DNA from: Taxillus chinensis
Lineage: Eukaryota; Streptophyta; Magnoliopsida; Santalales; Loranthaceae
DNA: 64,000 nucleotides
Reading direction: 5' to 3'
Assembly: GCA_023512835.1 (NCBI GenBank)
Contig: CM042090.1
Location: forward strand, 26,699,783 to 26,763,782
Part shown: piece by piece, positions 1-11,860 of the stretch
How the letters are laid out: the number at the start of each line of letters is the position of its first letter
Numbering within the stretch: position 1 is the stretch's first letter
The notes under the pieces: generated by a model
What the model was told of the DNA's origin: nothing
The model's database searches: none
The model's input: the letters and a program-made list of their open reading frames with translations, nothing else
Position numbers and translations under genes: made by a program

Positions 1-1260
1 GGATGTGGAACTAATTGTATATAGTTAGGTCTTTATGAAAACAGACAAATAAACATGCTCTTCAAAAAGGAAATAAATAAATCCTATACGAGCAAAACTT
101 TTATTTGTTATTATTTTAATGAGAAAATATTTTAGGTACTTTGCTCTTACAATATAAAATTAATTTCTTTCCTACAATGATTATTTACCTACCAAGTGTT
201 TATATATATATATATATCATCAAATCACATTGAAAATCAGTCATTCATCGTGATATCGTACTATTAGTCTATTACCCACAATCATTGAATGTGTTGATCA
301 TTGTTAAGACAATAATCTCGAATCCCTCCAACTTGGACGTTAGCATTGATTACTATTAGCTAACATTATTTAATACTGACAAATATTTGCATTATATTAA
401 TTAGTGGTTGCCATTTGTTATTATTGTTGACGCCGGGCATATGATATAACATTTTAAATGTGTATTTTTAAATATTTATTATAAAAGTAATATATACATA
501 CATGTATGTAAAATTAAATTAATTTTTAGATTGATATTAATTTTTTTATTTATATCAATTGTAATGAAACATGCCTTGTTATAATATATAAAAATAATAC
601 TTTAGTGATAAAATATAAAAGCACTTTATTTTTATATATTATTACAAACATACATTAGTAATATAAAAAAAATCAGACTCATTAATATCAATTGATTACC
701 ACATAATAAACACACTTCTAGTGCAGAAGTGTACAATGCACATGATGACTAGCTTATGATAATCATCCCCAATCACAATATCGATCTTCCAAAGTATGAA
801 TCATGCGATGCGACCAAGTTGTTAAGATACTGAAATTTATAAAATATACAAGAAAAAAGGTGAAAGAATGGGTGAATAGTAGCATCCAAGTGTTATTTAT
901 ATTTGTAAGAGGATAATTAGGTGAACAGTAGCAATTAGGATGTAAATTTAATTAATTAAATAAAAAATATACATGAACAATTTAGGAACTCGACGCCAGT
1001 TTGTATATGTATGTTGATACATTACATGATGATAACGTAATCCATCGGCTCACCGCAGTCTCTACCAACACAATCTATTTCTTCCCAAAAAAGAAAAAAG
1101 AAAAAGAAAAGTTGTTTCTGTTACATTCGAGAAACAGCAGATTCAACTGTTACCATTATATTATTATAGAAAGAACCAAATCTGTCTCATGACTCATACT
1201 TGTCTCGAGCTGGTGCCAAAGATATGATGAACCAAATAAAAATGTATATAAAAATGATGA
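1..1260. other. AT-rich intergenic DNA, no gene seen
   Basis: AT-rich sequence upstream of the first ERF gene. A short TA microsatellite lies at about 201-217. No coding similarity, RNA gene or clear terminal repeat was recognised; the short open frames here have no recognisable domains. Confidence 0.6.
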
Positions 1261-1274
1261 CAAAATATAAAAGG

Positions 1275-1511
1275 AGCCGCCACATCACCTATCGATCGAT
1301 CCTATCATCAACCCAATTGGAACACGTGATCCATAAGAGTCCTCATCCAACCCATAAAAAAGCGGAAAGAACCTTCACCGAAGCTGGACCGCCACTTCTT
1401 CTGCAGGCACACCAGACAATAAACAATAAACATCACCCACCACCCACTTGAATTTTCAAAAACCATCTGAGTTCATGAACCTCCCCTATCCCCCCTGCCC
1501 CCTTTATATAA
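1275..1511 (+). promoter_or_regulatory. ERF-A promoter: GCC-box, G-box, TATA
   Basis: A canonical GCC-box (AGCCGCC) is at 1275-1281, a G-box (CACGTG) at 1323-1328 and a TATA box (TATATAA) at 1505-1511, about 105 bases before the ATG. The GCC-box is the known binding site of ERF proteins, so auto- or cross-regulation within the ERF cluster is possible. That last point is inference from the motif alone. Confidence 0.5.
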
Positions 1512-1614
1512 TCCCAACACCACCCCAAACACTCTCCTCCATGATCCTCACAACTCTCAAACCTTGAGCTCATAGATCGATCTATCTGCTAGCTAGCTGC
1601 GTATACCTGTCAAT

Positions 1615-2235
1615 ATGGATTATGCAGATCATGCTTTGCTCGAATCCATTCAGCGCTACCTCCTCGACGACTCGGACTCCGCAGCGGCCACAAGCCTGGC
1701 CGGCATATGGACGACGGCGGCGGAGCAGCTACCGTCTGCAGGCGCAGTGCTGGCGGTGAAGCCGGAATTTGATGACACGGTGGGGGCGGCTCCGGAACCG
1801 GAGAGCAAGCCGCGCTACCGGGGCGTGAGGCGGCGGCCGTGGGGGAGGTACGCGGCGGAGATAAGGGATCCGGCGAGAAACGGCGCCCGGGTGTGGCTGG
1901 GGACGTTCTGGACGGCGGAGGACGCAGCGCTGGCGTACGACCGTGCCGCCTACCGGATGCGCGGCTCGCGCGCGCTGCTCAACTTCCCGCTCCGGATCAA
2001 CTCGGGCGAGCCCGACCCGGTTCGGATCACGTCGAAGCGGGCGTCGTTGGAGCCTTCTTCATCTTCGTCGTCGTCGTCGTCGTCCACGGTGACCTCGGAA
2101 AATGGGTCGCCGACGAAGCGGAGGAAGAAACCGGCGGCGGCTGCAGACGGGTTGGAAATGGTTCAGACATGTCAGGCGGGGCAGGATGGTGTGGGCCCCT
2201 TCCTCGGTTTTGAGTCCTTATTGGAGGGATTCTAA
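1615..2235 (+). CDS. AP2/ERF transcription factor, group IX-like (ERF-A)
   Basis: Intronless gene for a 206-residue nuclear DNA-binding protein. One AP2/ERF domain spans about residues 67-125, from [12 protein letters not shown] through WLGTF to LLNFP. The YAAEIRDP segment carries the Ala and Asp that distinguish ERF from DREB proteins. The N-terminal [13 protein letters not shown] helix is a motif I associate with group IX ERFs (ethylene, jasmonate and pathogen responses). A serine run near residue 148 is encoded by TCT/TCG repeats, and a basic PTKRRKK stretch may be a nuclear signal. The C terminus is acidic and aromatic ([11 protein letters not shown]), as in activation regions. The ATG is the first after a TATA box and short leader. 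Strongly GC-rich against AT-rich surroundings, which is usual for this family in some plants. ERF family certain; subgroup likely. Confidence 0.93.
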   Translation: MDYADHALLESIQRYLLDDSDSAAATSLAGIWTTAAEQLPSAGAVLAVKPEFDDTVGAAPEPESKPRYRGVRRRPWGRYAAEIRDPARNGARVWLGTFWTAEDAALAYDRAAYRMRGSRALLNFPLRINSGEPDPVRITSKRASLEPSSSSSSSSSSTVTSENGSPTKRRKKPAAAADGLEMVQTCQAGQDGVGPFLGFESLLEGF

Positions 2236-2319
2236 ATGTTATCGACACGTGGCAACATCCTTGTGGCTTGTTTGAGCTTTTTTTTTTGTTTTGTATAAAT
2301 ATGATATTTTATTCGATCT

Positions 2320-2358
<39 letters not shown>

Positions 2359-3400
2359 AATGTTGCCCGAAAGGGTGGTTAATTTATTTATTTTTGCAAA
2401 CACGATTCGTACAACTCCCGTGACAGACATCATTAGTTTTGCTCCCGCTGTCACTAACCAGCCCGGGGGAAAATGCCTGTTCAACTTTGGTTGAAAGGGT
2501 GAAGTGCCATTGAAGTTTAATATATATAGCTAAAACTTAATAAATATTTCTCTATTTTAATAAATATCAATTTAGGCTCCCAATATTTCAAACCTCCTTC
2601 CCATTTATTCAACAATTCCGGCCAAAAACAAAAACAAAAAGAAACAATCTAAAACCCCATATCTGTGTGTGTGTGTGTGTCGATGGTAGGCAGATTAGTG
2701 GCGGGTATCTTACAGGGAGAGAATGGCATGACATCGTAGGAACCAAATTGTTGACGATGTAGTAATTTACTAGTAAACCTTGCGGCAGCAAGTGAATGAG
2801 TGATGGCGGCATGGCGCGCGGATGTGGATTTACCAACCTTTATTATTTAACTATCCACAATGTGAAGAATTTATAGCTCAACAAAGGTAGATGTCATCGC
2901 TTGGTAATGGTATATTGTTTAATTGTGATTTTAGATTTGGAAAAAATATGCAGACTTTTCACCCATAAAAAATATGGCATGCCAAGCATTCAAATTTTAG
3001 TTTGAATAAAGTGTGAATGGACTGTTTTTAAAAATACTTTTTAAATTCAAATTTAATTTTTTAAGATATAATTTATTACTTTTTTCTTCTCTCTTTCACT
3101 TAATTTCTTGGCTCATTTTTCTTTTTTGTAAGGATAATTAAAAAACACATTTTTAAAAAATGATAACATGCCCGTAAAATGTGAAGTAGACTACTCTTAA
3201 TTAATTAGGCCATGCTAAAAATTGTAAACCTGATAATCAAATACTTTTAAATAACTGATTTATTATGTAGACATGATAAGTAAGCGTCCATCCCAACAAT
3301 TAAGTAATTATGAGCCCTTTACTAGCTATGGTGGACAAAATTCAGGTAAAAAAAGAGAAAACAAACTAAATTAACCAAACCTAATTTAGATTAATCTAAA
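2236..3400. other. Intergenic DNA with microsatellites
   Basis: 3' flank of ERF-A. It holds a TA microsatellite (about 2323-2355) and a GT microsatellite (about 2664-2680). Otherwise AT-rich, with no gene recognised. Confidence 0.5.
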
Positions 3401-4300
3401 TCAATGTATTGTATTGATTATGATAATTATATTTGAGATTTAAGCCTCAAGTGGTGTTCTTTAGAGTAACGTGTGATGACGAAGCTATAGAGGATAATAC
3501 TGATTCAAGCTTGACAACCTAGGATTTGTGTTTAATTTAGTTTTGCTTTCTCTCTCTTTGTAATACTAGTCCTCAAACCTTGCTCTTGTAAATGTTTGTA
3601 TGATTTGTATTTATGTAAATTGGTGTTTGAATTTATTGTGTTAATTATTTATTTGTTTATTTCTTTATATGAATTCTTATAGGTTAATTAGAAGTGTGAT
3701 TATTTAATGCTTAGATTGGGGTTGATCGCCTAGTTCAAGACCTTAGGATTAATTATGAAGAATTGATATGTGAAATAATTAACTAGAAACATCACACAAT
3801 CTAACTAGGGTAAGCTTAAGTTGCGAAAGCCTAAGTTGTCCCTAGGAAACCCAAGCTAGAGCTAGTTTAAGGCTCAACGACTCTCAAACTTAAAGGGTCA
3901 CTCATTCCTTAAGCTAGGGTGGCACGTGGTTATATCACTCGATAGAGGATGGTTAATGCATTAGAGGGTTGAATTTTTAACTATAATAATGTGCATAATT
4001 TATTCAATGAAAGACCCATTACAAACATTCAAACCCCTTATTTGAGGTACAAAGACATTGCAATACCTCTCACCATTAGCTCTATCACATTAGTTAGTTT
4101 AAGAATTAGGATAAATTTGATAACTATATTTTAATTATTTATCTTTGTTGCTACATGACAAGTCTTAGTATATACACGTGACCTGAAAAGCAGACTTTCT
4201 TTGTGGGATCGACCATGTTTGTCGTATCCATATAGGTTAAGTTAGGTAATTATAAATGTTTATGTGAACGCTGTGACAAATACTTAACAATTTTCTAATT
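3400..4300. repeat. Possible LTR-retrotransposon remnant
   Basis: This block is less AT-biased than its surroundings. It contains a phrase near 4198-4215 (TTTGTGGGATCGACC) that I associate with the 3' LTR region of plant Ty3-type Tat/Athila elements. No protein domain, primer-binding site or partner LTR is visible, so the call rests on that phrase and general texture only. Confidence 0.25.
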
Positions 4301-5130
4301 TATTTATCATAATTTTAATAGCTCGTGGGAATCAATTTTAGGAAAATATAATGGGAATGGGATTTATATGACGTCATAATGAAATTTTTTATTATGTTTC
4401 ATGGATTTGATATATATGGTAACGAATTAATAATTTATATTTAATTACTAAATTATAATCTCAATAAAATGATTTTAAAAATGTTAAATTAAAATATAAA
4501 ATCAAAAACTTAGATCTAGGATTCTTTTAATTGGAGTCATTGTGTGCTTGGTCGATTATGTTAGAAACTTCGAGAGATCAGGCACGCGGCTCTCATCCAT
4601 AGCCACCAGTCGATATAGTCAGCATGGAAGAAGTGACTGCACTCTGATATAGGGCCAGTTTGACAATGCTTCTTGGATGTTGTTTCTACTTATCTTATAA
4701 GCAGAAGCAGTAAAACATGTTTGGTATCTATAAAAAAAGTGATTATAAAAAAAGATTTTGCTTTTTTTTTTAGTAAAAAGCATAAGCAATCCAGAAGTTG
4801 CTTGTAAAAGTTATTTTTTTAAGAAGCAGTTTTTTAAAATTTAAAATACCAATATTATCCCCACCATCTTCCATCAATCCTTCAAGTGTTAGGGTGGGGC
4901 CATCAGGGGATGAGAAAGAAGCTTCAGGATTCATAAGCATCATCGCCTTTTTTCTTTGTCCCTCTTTTTTTTCTCCCTGTTTTGTTTTAATCTCACAATC
5001 AATCTTCTTCGTTCCAACTAGTTTTTGTTGAGTGAATTTTGTTTTATGTTTGTTATTAATTCATTTGGAGTCGTTACTTCTTCGTTCGTGTCTCGCTTGT
5101 TTGTTTTGTCTGGGTGTCGGTAATTGTTCT

Positions 5131-5306
5131 GAAGAGACGAATAGTTGCAACAACAGCGACAGTTCGAGATACGTGTCTGCCGCAACATCGGCAACAAAGA
5201 TAGAGTTGAGGTCTACAATGAATTGCTTCGTCGTCTCAAATAGTCCGACAACGAAGAGGCTCTTCAAGACTGGGGTTTTGCTTGGTGGGTTGATGTCCAC
5301 TTTCGG
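5131..5306 (+). pseudogene. Captured fragment like ACT-domain STY kinase N terminus
   Basis: One frame reads VEVYNELLRRLK, then a TAG stop, then SDNEEAL, and later GF and HFR. Just upstream, one frame over, it reads QHRQQR. Plant ACT-domain STY protein kinases have an N-terminal region with QQR, EVYNEVLRRLK, SDNEEA and then GF and HFNRLP in the same order. The copy has at least one frameshift and one stop, and ends about where an exon would end. The rest of the kinase is absent. Identification is from remembered family sequence. Confidence 0.5.
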
Positions 5307-5479
5307 GTAGATTTACTTTTGATACTTTTATAAAAATTTTATTATTTTTATTTCATATGGTGATTTTCAGTTATCCGTATAATTTATATATATATATGTA
5401 TGTTTATATTTATTATTTTTACTTTCTGCCTTCCCAAGGAAGCACGAAGAACCCCACTAAACATGAGATTGAGTTGTCA

Positions 5480-5599
5480 ATGGCCGAGGCTACACTAGTT
5501 GTTCCAAACAATGGCTTGCAGTTGGTGGATTGGGAGAAAAAGGACAAACGCCGAATGTTACATGTGTATCGTGCTGGCAAACTTGATTACTCGGGCTAA
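5480..5599 (+). pseudogene. Captured fragment like glyoxalase I (lactoylglutathione lyase) N terminus
   Basis: The open frame beginning at this ATG reads MAEATLVVPN, then VDWEKKDKRRMLHV and YRAGKLD before a stop. Plant glyoxalase I proteins contain a very similar W-KNDKRRMLHVVYRVGDLDRTIKFYTE segment near their N terminus; here one V is missing and the frame ends after about 39 codons. The fragment lacks every metal-binding and active-site region, so it cannot encode an enzyme. It sits beside the STY-like piece inside one element, which suggests two independent captures. Confidence 0.5.
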
Positions 5600-5870
5600 G
5601 ATTATTCATTGTTGGGATAATTTTGTAATGGGAGAGAGGAAGATCATAAAAGAATTTTGTGATGTTTTTTAAAATTATAATATAAGGATAATTTTGTCTT
5701 TTAGATTTTCACAAGCATTTTTATTTTTAATTTACCAAATATCTATATTTGCTTTTAAATTTTACAACATAATTATATTTTATCAAATACTCACTTACTT
5801 ATTTTAATAGTAGTTTATTTTTCTAACACAGTTAAAAATAATTTTTTTTAAAAGTATAACACTGTCAGGA

Positions 5871-7942
5871 ACCGTCTGCGATCTCCTCGAGCAGCTTGTA
5901 CCCTACTAGGCAGATCGAGTATGGGCATGGGCATGGGTTGCTTGGCCGAGGCAGTCAGAGGCTCTGGCTAGGCAAAAGCGATAGGAATGAGTCTATAATG
6001 GGCCTGTCCAAGACGGCTTCGGCTAGCAGGTTCGATAAGACCCAGTAGGCAGTAACGGTTGACACTGCCAATTATGATACTCTCGTCAGTGGTGACCATG
6101 TCGCTTATGGCCTATGGGTAAAATGGAGACGATGGTGCCTGATATAACATAAAAGTAGGCGTAATATGCGAGGGTCAGACGAAAAGGGGTAATGAATATT
6201 ACTATGTTTATGGGAATGAGATATTTACATATGTATAAAAAATTAAATCTAGAAATATTTCATTTTAATGTATCAAATATCACATAAAATTATGCTAATT
6301 CAATAGCAAAAAATAATAATTCAAGATAACTAATTAAAGAGAATTTTTTCTCGCAGTCGGTGTCATAATAATTCAGTGTTAGGTTGTGATTGATAGTAAA
6401 AAAATACATTATCAATTTCCTAATAATCACAACATGACACATTAGTATGATAATATAAAAATGATACAACATCAACTTTATTTAGCATTCTTCTTAATTA
6501 AATAATAAGAACAGGAATTTAATCATTTATGCCCAAATCTAAATCAAACAACCAAAAATAATTGAATTTAATCATAGTAGACTGAGATACCATATGGGGA
6601 TGAATCAATATCTCTTAAAATTTTCACCTCCTCAAAAATGAATCACACAACTTAAAAGTACTAACTTTAATGTTTGTATAATTGTTCATCTCAACTTGGT
6701 AAGGATTTTAATTGTTGCCAATACACAATGATAGAATTGACTTGACAAGCAATAGTTAAAGAGAGAAGTCAAACTTATGCTAGATAACAAGCCTTTAGAA
6801 TCAACGGTCATGAAAGATTAGAGAAATTAGAGATATCAAATTACTTTGAAGCATATCACATGACCTTTAAAGCCTATTATAACACTTTAAAAGCAAATGG
6901 ATGGTCCTAAAGAAAAAAATAACTTACGTGTGTGAGGAAAAACAATTGAGTGTCCAAACAAAAATAATTATGTATCCAGAATATGAGGAAAAGATCAAAA
7001 TCCCCAAAAAGTCAAAATTTTCATTTGTTTGATCTAATTTTAAAGTGTGTAGAGCTAAATTAAATGTGTATAGGCTAATAATTCATGGTTAACCTAGACA
7101 TATTTAATTCAGTTATGCACACTTTAATGATTAGCTTAAATTATTGAAAAACTTGACTTTTCAAATGTTTTGATCATTCTTTTGGTTTTTCGGGTAATTA
7201 AGTGTTTTTGCTCAGACACTTAACTATTTTTCCTTACATTCTCCCTCAAATTGAAATAACTATTAAAATCAAATTTTATAATTGCCTTATTTCTTGCTCT
7301 TATTTTTCTTCCCCTTGTCTTTATGTTGTCTCCCCTTGACATTTTTCTTTATCTCCCCTTTTTTGGCAGCTTAATGGCAATATTACTAGATATGCCTTCT
7401 TTCTCCTCCTTGGCATATCAGCTACTCTCTCCCTCTTTTTTGTGAGCATGACTTCTTTCTCCTAAACATGCCTTAACAAAACCATTACAAAATATTCTTG
7501 GACATGCCTTCTATGTGTCTATCAGAGGACTTTGATAAAAATAGATAACTTTACAAGTTAGAAGGATTTTTGAAGTTGAAAATCACATCAAAAGACTTTC
7601 AAGTTAGAGTTAAAATCAGAGGAACTTAAAAATTAAAGAGATTTAAAAGTTGAAACTTTTATCAAATGACTTAACAATCATAAGAGTTTCAAATCAGAAG
7701 GCTTTTAAAGTTTATCAACAAGCACTAAAATTAGATAGATTATAAGATTAGAATAATTTTAAAAGTAAAAGATTTTCATTAAAGTTTAAAAATCATAGTG
7801 CTTCAAATTAGAAGGATTTTACCGGAGCACGTGACAATCAAAAGATTGTTGAAGTTAACTTTAAAAGACTTTGTGATTAGAAGGCTTTCAAAGCGCAAGT
7901 CAATACTAAAATGTTTTTAAAATTCAAGAAACTTTAAATTAT
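5871..7942. other. Intergenic DNA, no gene seen
   Basis: About 5871-6180 is a more GC-rich block of unknown origin with a short GGGCAT repetition near 5930. The remainder is AT-rich without recognisable coding sequence, RNA gene or terminal repeats. Confidence 0.5.
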
Positions 7943-8228
7943 AAGAGCATCGGGTCAGGCTCTTTAAATTTTTAGCTAAATTTGCCGACATTGAGCAATA
8001 TAAGCCGAAATTATACTTCGAGATCTGTGTTTTCAATACAAACTTTATTAAAACCCAAGCATCGAGACACCAACTATCTAAATTTGGTTAAATTTAAATA
8101 GACAGGCTTGATGTTTGGGTTTTAATAAAGTTTGTATTTAAAATACAAATCTCGAAGATAATTTATTGGCCATATTATTCCATATAAGCAAATTTAACTA
8201 AAAATTTGAAGAGCGCACTGATGATCTT
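7943..8228. mobile_element. MITE, near-palindromic, copy 1
   Basis: The two ends are inverted repeats: AAGAGCATCGGGTCAGGCTC on the left matches the inverse of the right end (AAGATCATCAGTGCGCTCTT), followed on both sides by a long AAATTTTTAG-TAAATTTG arm. The centre is also self-complementary, with ACAAACTTTATTAAAACCC on one side and its inverse on the other. A diverged relative is at about 40600-40790. Confidence 0.65.
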
Positions 8229-8690
8229 AGTTTCGTTCAAGACTTTTAAAGTTTGAATCGAAGGTTTTTTGTTAACAAAAAAGTAATTTTGATAGAAGAG
8301 TTATACTCACAGGAACTCTAATATATAGCAAACATTACAGAAATTCTTTAGAAAAAACTAATCCACAATTGTGTTGGTCACACCCTATTGTCCACATTTC
8401 CTTTCGTCCATTTCAAAATTTATAATCAATACAAACTATAAAATCATTGGAAAACAAAATAAAGAGATCAAAACACATATTAAATAGATACTATGTAATC
8501 GGGTCGCGAATCTGAATTTTGTTTTAACTAGTTATATATACCGATGAGCTCGCTTCCATTCCCGACATACCACGTAGGCAAAGGTCGATGTTGCGATGAG
8601 ACAGAAAATACATTTATATGGTTGTTTAAACAATTTCCAAAGTGTACTACTATATATATGTGACAAATGTGTGACATTTGTTGAGGAAGA
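8229..8690. other. AT-rich upstream flank of ERF-B
   Basis: No gene seen. From about 8690 onward the sequence is conserved with the flank of the truncated ERF copy at 11330-11860. Confidence 0.5.
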
Positions 8691-8692
8691 AA

Positions 8693-8868
8693 GTCAACTC
8701 AAATGAGGTTGAAACAAAAGTGTGAATCATTTTACTCCTCTTTTGTACGGACTCGCATGGGGCACTGCTCCCTTCGTGTCCTTTGACCGCCACGAGGAAG
8801 CTTCCTTCTCGTCTTCGTAGGATGTCCACGTTCAAACCTAAGCTCTGCCTGCTGCTCTATACTATAAA
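8693..8868 (+). promoter_or_regulatory. ERF-B promoter: W-box motifs and TATA
   Basis: A GTCAACTC motif (inverse W-box core) lies near 8693, a W-box TTGACC at 8783-8788 and a TATA box (TATAAA) at 8863-8868, about 100 bases before the ATG. All three recur in the same order in the dead copy downstream (GTCAACTC near 11342, TTGACC at 11455-11460, TATAAA near 11580). W-boxes are WRKY-factor binding sites, consistent with defence or stress control. Confidence 0.5.
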
Positions 8869-8965
8869 TGCATCTTCAAACCCACTCCCTCCTCAAGTTT
8901 CATCCACCTCATTCCATTCCGTAATTAATAATATATATACTTCATTGTATTTATTTTGAACCCCA

Positions 8966-9565
8966 ATGGCCACACCAGTTGACTTACGTGAGGCTCTGGA
9001 GCTCATCCGTCGACACCTACTCGAAGAATCCCCACGACCGATCCAAACTGCCGGGATGATCCCCCACTTCGCTCCGCCGGAGGCTACGGAAGCGGGTTCC
9101 ACTAGCTCCGGAGGAAGCGGCGGCGACGAGCAGAGGCGCTACAGGGGCGTCAGGCGGCGGCCGTGGGGCAAGTACTCGGCGGAGATCCGAGACCCGAAGC
9201 GGCGTGGGTCTCGCATCTGGCTCGGCACCTTCGAAGCCGCCGTCGACGCCGCCAAGGCCTACGACCGCGCCGCCTTTGAGCTACGCGGCGCCAAGGCCAT
9301 CCTCAACTTCCCCGAGTCGGCCCTCAATAACGACAGCCGGAAGAGGCAGGCCACGGGAGAGACGGTGTCGGAGGAGCCTCAGCCTCCCGCCAAGAGGGAG
9401 AGGCCGTCATCGGAATCTGCGGCGGCGACGACGACGGCGGGTGGGGCTAAGGCATTGTCTCCTTTAACGCTGTCGAGTTGGAGGGATACTTGGGACCATG
9501 GTGTTGAGGGAATCTTATTCGACCAGTCGTTGAGGTTGCCCTCGCCGCCGATCACTGTCGTTTGA
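8966..9565 (+). CDS. AP2/ERF transcription factor, group IX-like (ERF-B)
   Basis: Intronless gene for a 199-residue nuclear transcription factor. The AP2/ERF domain is at about residues 58-117 ([34 protein letters not shown]) with the ERF-type Ala and Asp. The N-terminal [15 protein letters not shown] helix matches the group IX pattern. A basic PAKRERP stretch could aid nuclear import. The C-terminal [11 protein letters not shown] (about residues 167-177) resembles the LTPSSW motif found after the domain in group IX ERFs. The start is the first ATG after the TATA box and leader. It shares domain type with ERF-A 7 kb upstream and has a broken tandem copy 2.4 kb downstream, so this is a small ERF cluster. 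ERF family certain; target genes unknown. Confidence 0.93.
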   Translation: MATPVDLREALELIRRHLLEESPRPIQTAGMIPHFAPPEATEAGSTSSGGSGGDEQRRYRGVRRRPWGKYSAEIRDPKRRGSRIWLGTFEAAVDAAKAYDRAAFELRGAKAILNFPESALNNDSRKRQATGETVSEEPQPPAKRERPSSESAAATTTAGGAKALSPLTLSSWRDTWDHGVEGILFDQSLRLPSPPITVV

Positions 9566-11329
9566 GTTTGGACATGCCATCCCATGCCGTGCCGTGATGT
9601 TTGTAAAATATAATTCATCCGATTCTATGGATGTTTGTAATTAATTACGGTGATTTGTCTTTCTAAATTATTACCACATTAATTTGAGATTCTTCCACAA
9701 CAAAGTCGTCACTAATTTTTAGTACGCAGCCGACAAAAACATACGTTCCTACAAAACAGGAACCCTAATAACTAATAACGAAGCCTAATTAAGCTTCACT
9801 GGAACGTGCAATTTATAGCTCCCTACAAGCAAGACGGATCAGATTAGGAAGACTGGCAACAGTGGCAAGGGACCAAATTGGAAAAGTACCAATCTGAAAG
9901 GGCCAAAAAACAAATATGATTCTGCCCAAATGTAGCTATTAGAAAATTCACACTAACCCCTCTATTTTTTAAAAAAAAATTAAAAAAAAAATTTAAATTT
10001 TAAATAAAAAAAAATACCGGTGTTTTAAACTATAAAATTCATAAAATAAAAATAAAAATTTAAAAAAAAATCTATAAGATTATTATTCATCCTTCAATTT
10101 TTTTTATATTTATTGATATATGTTATTTTTCATTGGTTGTAATAAAATGAAGGAATAAAAATAAAAATTAAAAATTAAAATAATAAAGGATGGAGCTACA
10201 TATAAATAAAATGTATCAAATAATATATTATTAATAAAAATTATAAAACTAGGATAGATGTTCTCATAAGTAATGCTTCTCATCCAAACATTTATATCCA
10301 ATCTATCAAGCTATTGAACTTAATGTTGAATTGATACTCCAAAAAAAAAAAAAAAAACTCCTATCCCTAAAATGTGAAAACTAAATGTATATTATATTAA
10401 AAGATAAGATTATTAATATAATCTCAAAATTGTTAATTCTTAAATATTGCACTATTAACTCTACATTATTAATAATACCCTTACTAATTATTAATACTCA
10501 TTTATCTCATCAAGAATTCAAACAGGCTTATAAAAAAGAAGGGTAAAAAAACGGTCCAACTTTAATATTAACACAGTCCAACTTTAATATTGCACTGAGA
10601 TAATATTTACGTTGTTTTTTTATAGAATAAAAACGGAACCTCCAGAGATGCACCCTACGTGGAAAGGGATAAGATACATTGCAATAAAAAGATATTATAT
10701 TATATTAATATAATAAGGAACTAAAACTAAAATGCATGTAAATTAGGGCTGAGATGATAAATCTATTTAATCTGATAAATTGATCGATCGAAAATTAAAT
10801 AAATTAATAATTAAATAAAATCGATGTTCATTTTGGCGAGTGAATTAACTCACAATTCGACTAAAAATTGAATAAACCGATTACAAAAATGATGCAACCC
10901 GCCTAATCAAATGACGAATAATTTTGTATGAGAAATTCTCTCGGATCGATAAAAAATATAAAAAATTTATGAGTTAGAGATAAAAGTTTATTGATTCCGA
11001 ACTTTCGAGGTTTAATAAAAAAATATTTTTAATAATGATAATTTATTTGATTTGATTTGTTAGGATTAAATATTAAATTATGTATTTTAGTTTATGTTGA
11101 TGTTGTAAATTTAAGGTGAGAAATTTTTTAATACTATAGTTAATATAATTTAATTAAACAAACCAATTAACCGAATAAATGAATTTAAACATATTGAATA
11201 ATTCTATTGAAAAAAAAAAGCAAAAATTTAATTTATCAAAATAATATAATCGGTCCAAATCAATCGATTATCAGCCCAATGTGAACATTTCGAAGCTTAA
11301 TTTGAGGATATAACTTAAAAAGGCTCGAG
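9566..11329. other. AT-rich intergenic DNA
   Basis: 3' flank of ERF-B with A/T-rich low-complexity tracts around 9960-10080 and 10340-10360. A possible old hAT-like relic spans about 10746-11279: its left end TTAGGGCTGAGATGATAA partly matches the inverse of its right end (TTATCAGCCCAA), but no target duplication was found. No gene recognised. Confidence 0.4.
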
Positions 11330-11631
11330 TGATGCGAAAGAAAGTCAACTCGTACGTGTAATTAAGCAAGGCAGGGAGCCAAGCCAAGTAGCCAACAAGA
11401 GTGGAGAACGTTTCCAACCACGTTTTAACCCACGTTTCTCCATTTGAGCCCCTTTTGACCACGACGAAGCATCCCCCTGGTGTCCGAGGACGCTCCTGAT
11501 TGACAGCTATGAATAAACAACTTCAACGTTCAAAGTTCAAACATCAAACCCAATCTCGGTCTACCGTATGTCTATCCTATAAATAAACAATACATCTTCA
11601 AACCCAATCCCTCTGTGGTGTTCTGAACACA

Positions 11632-11675
<44 letters not shown>

Positions 11676-11860
11676 GTCTTCTTCTTGCAAATGCCATCCT
11701 TATCCTTCTCCTTCTATCTACATTAATTCTACTCCATTTTTTTTGTAACCCACATGGGCCACAGTTGACTTACGCACGTGAGGACTTTAGATCTCACCGG
11801 TGGATCCCTAGCTCCTTCGAAGAATCCACACGACAGATGGAGATGTATCGCGCGAGGGCT
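11330..11860 (+). pseudogene. Truncated ERF-B duplicate (promoter and start region only)
   Basis: The region repeats the ERF-B flank in order: GTCAACTC, the TTTTGACC W-box, a TATAAA followed by CATCTTCAAACCCAATCCCT, then an ATG near 11754 followed by GTTGACTTACG, GTGAGG, TCTCACCGGTGGATCCCTA, and GAAGAATCCACACGAC. These align with the first 25 or so codons of ERF-B, with small insertions and deletions that break the frame. Similarity stops near 11855 before the AP2 domain. A CT microsatellite (11633-11671) has expanded in the former 5' leader. It is a dead tandem copy, though its promoter motifs remain. Confidence 0.8.

Larger units (their letters stand above)
4651..5870. mobile_element. Non-autonomous DNA element with captured gene pieces (Pack-type)
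   Basis: The left end (GCCAGTTTGACAATGCTTCT) and the inverse of the right end (near 5850-5870, CCTGACAGTGTTATACTT) form an imperfect terminal inverted repeat. Sub-terminal AGAAGCAG-like blocks are typical of hAT-like MITEs. A short relative without cargo lies at about 52028-52443 and shares both ends. The interior holds two stretches resembling exons of unrelated plant genes: an STY kinase piece at 5131-5306 and a glyoxalase I piece at 5480-5599. No transposase is present. No clear target duplication was found, so borders are approximate. Confidence 0.5.

Noticed and set aside
1839..2213. Long second-frame open reading frame inside ERF-A
   Set aside because: It overlaps the AP2 gene in another frame and exists because of GC-rich codons; no domain.
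8650..8835. Minus-strand frame upstream of ERF-B
   Set aside because: It covers the conserved ERF-B promoter; no recognisable protein.
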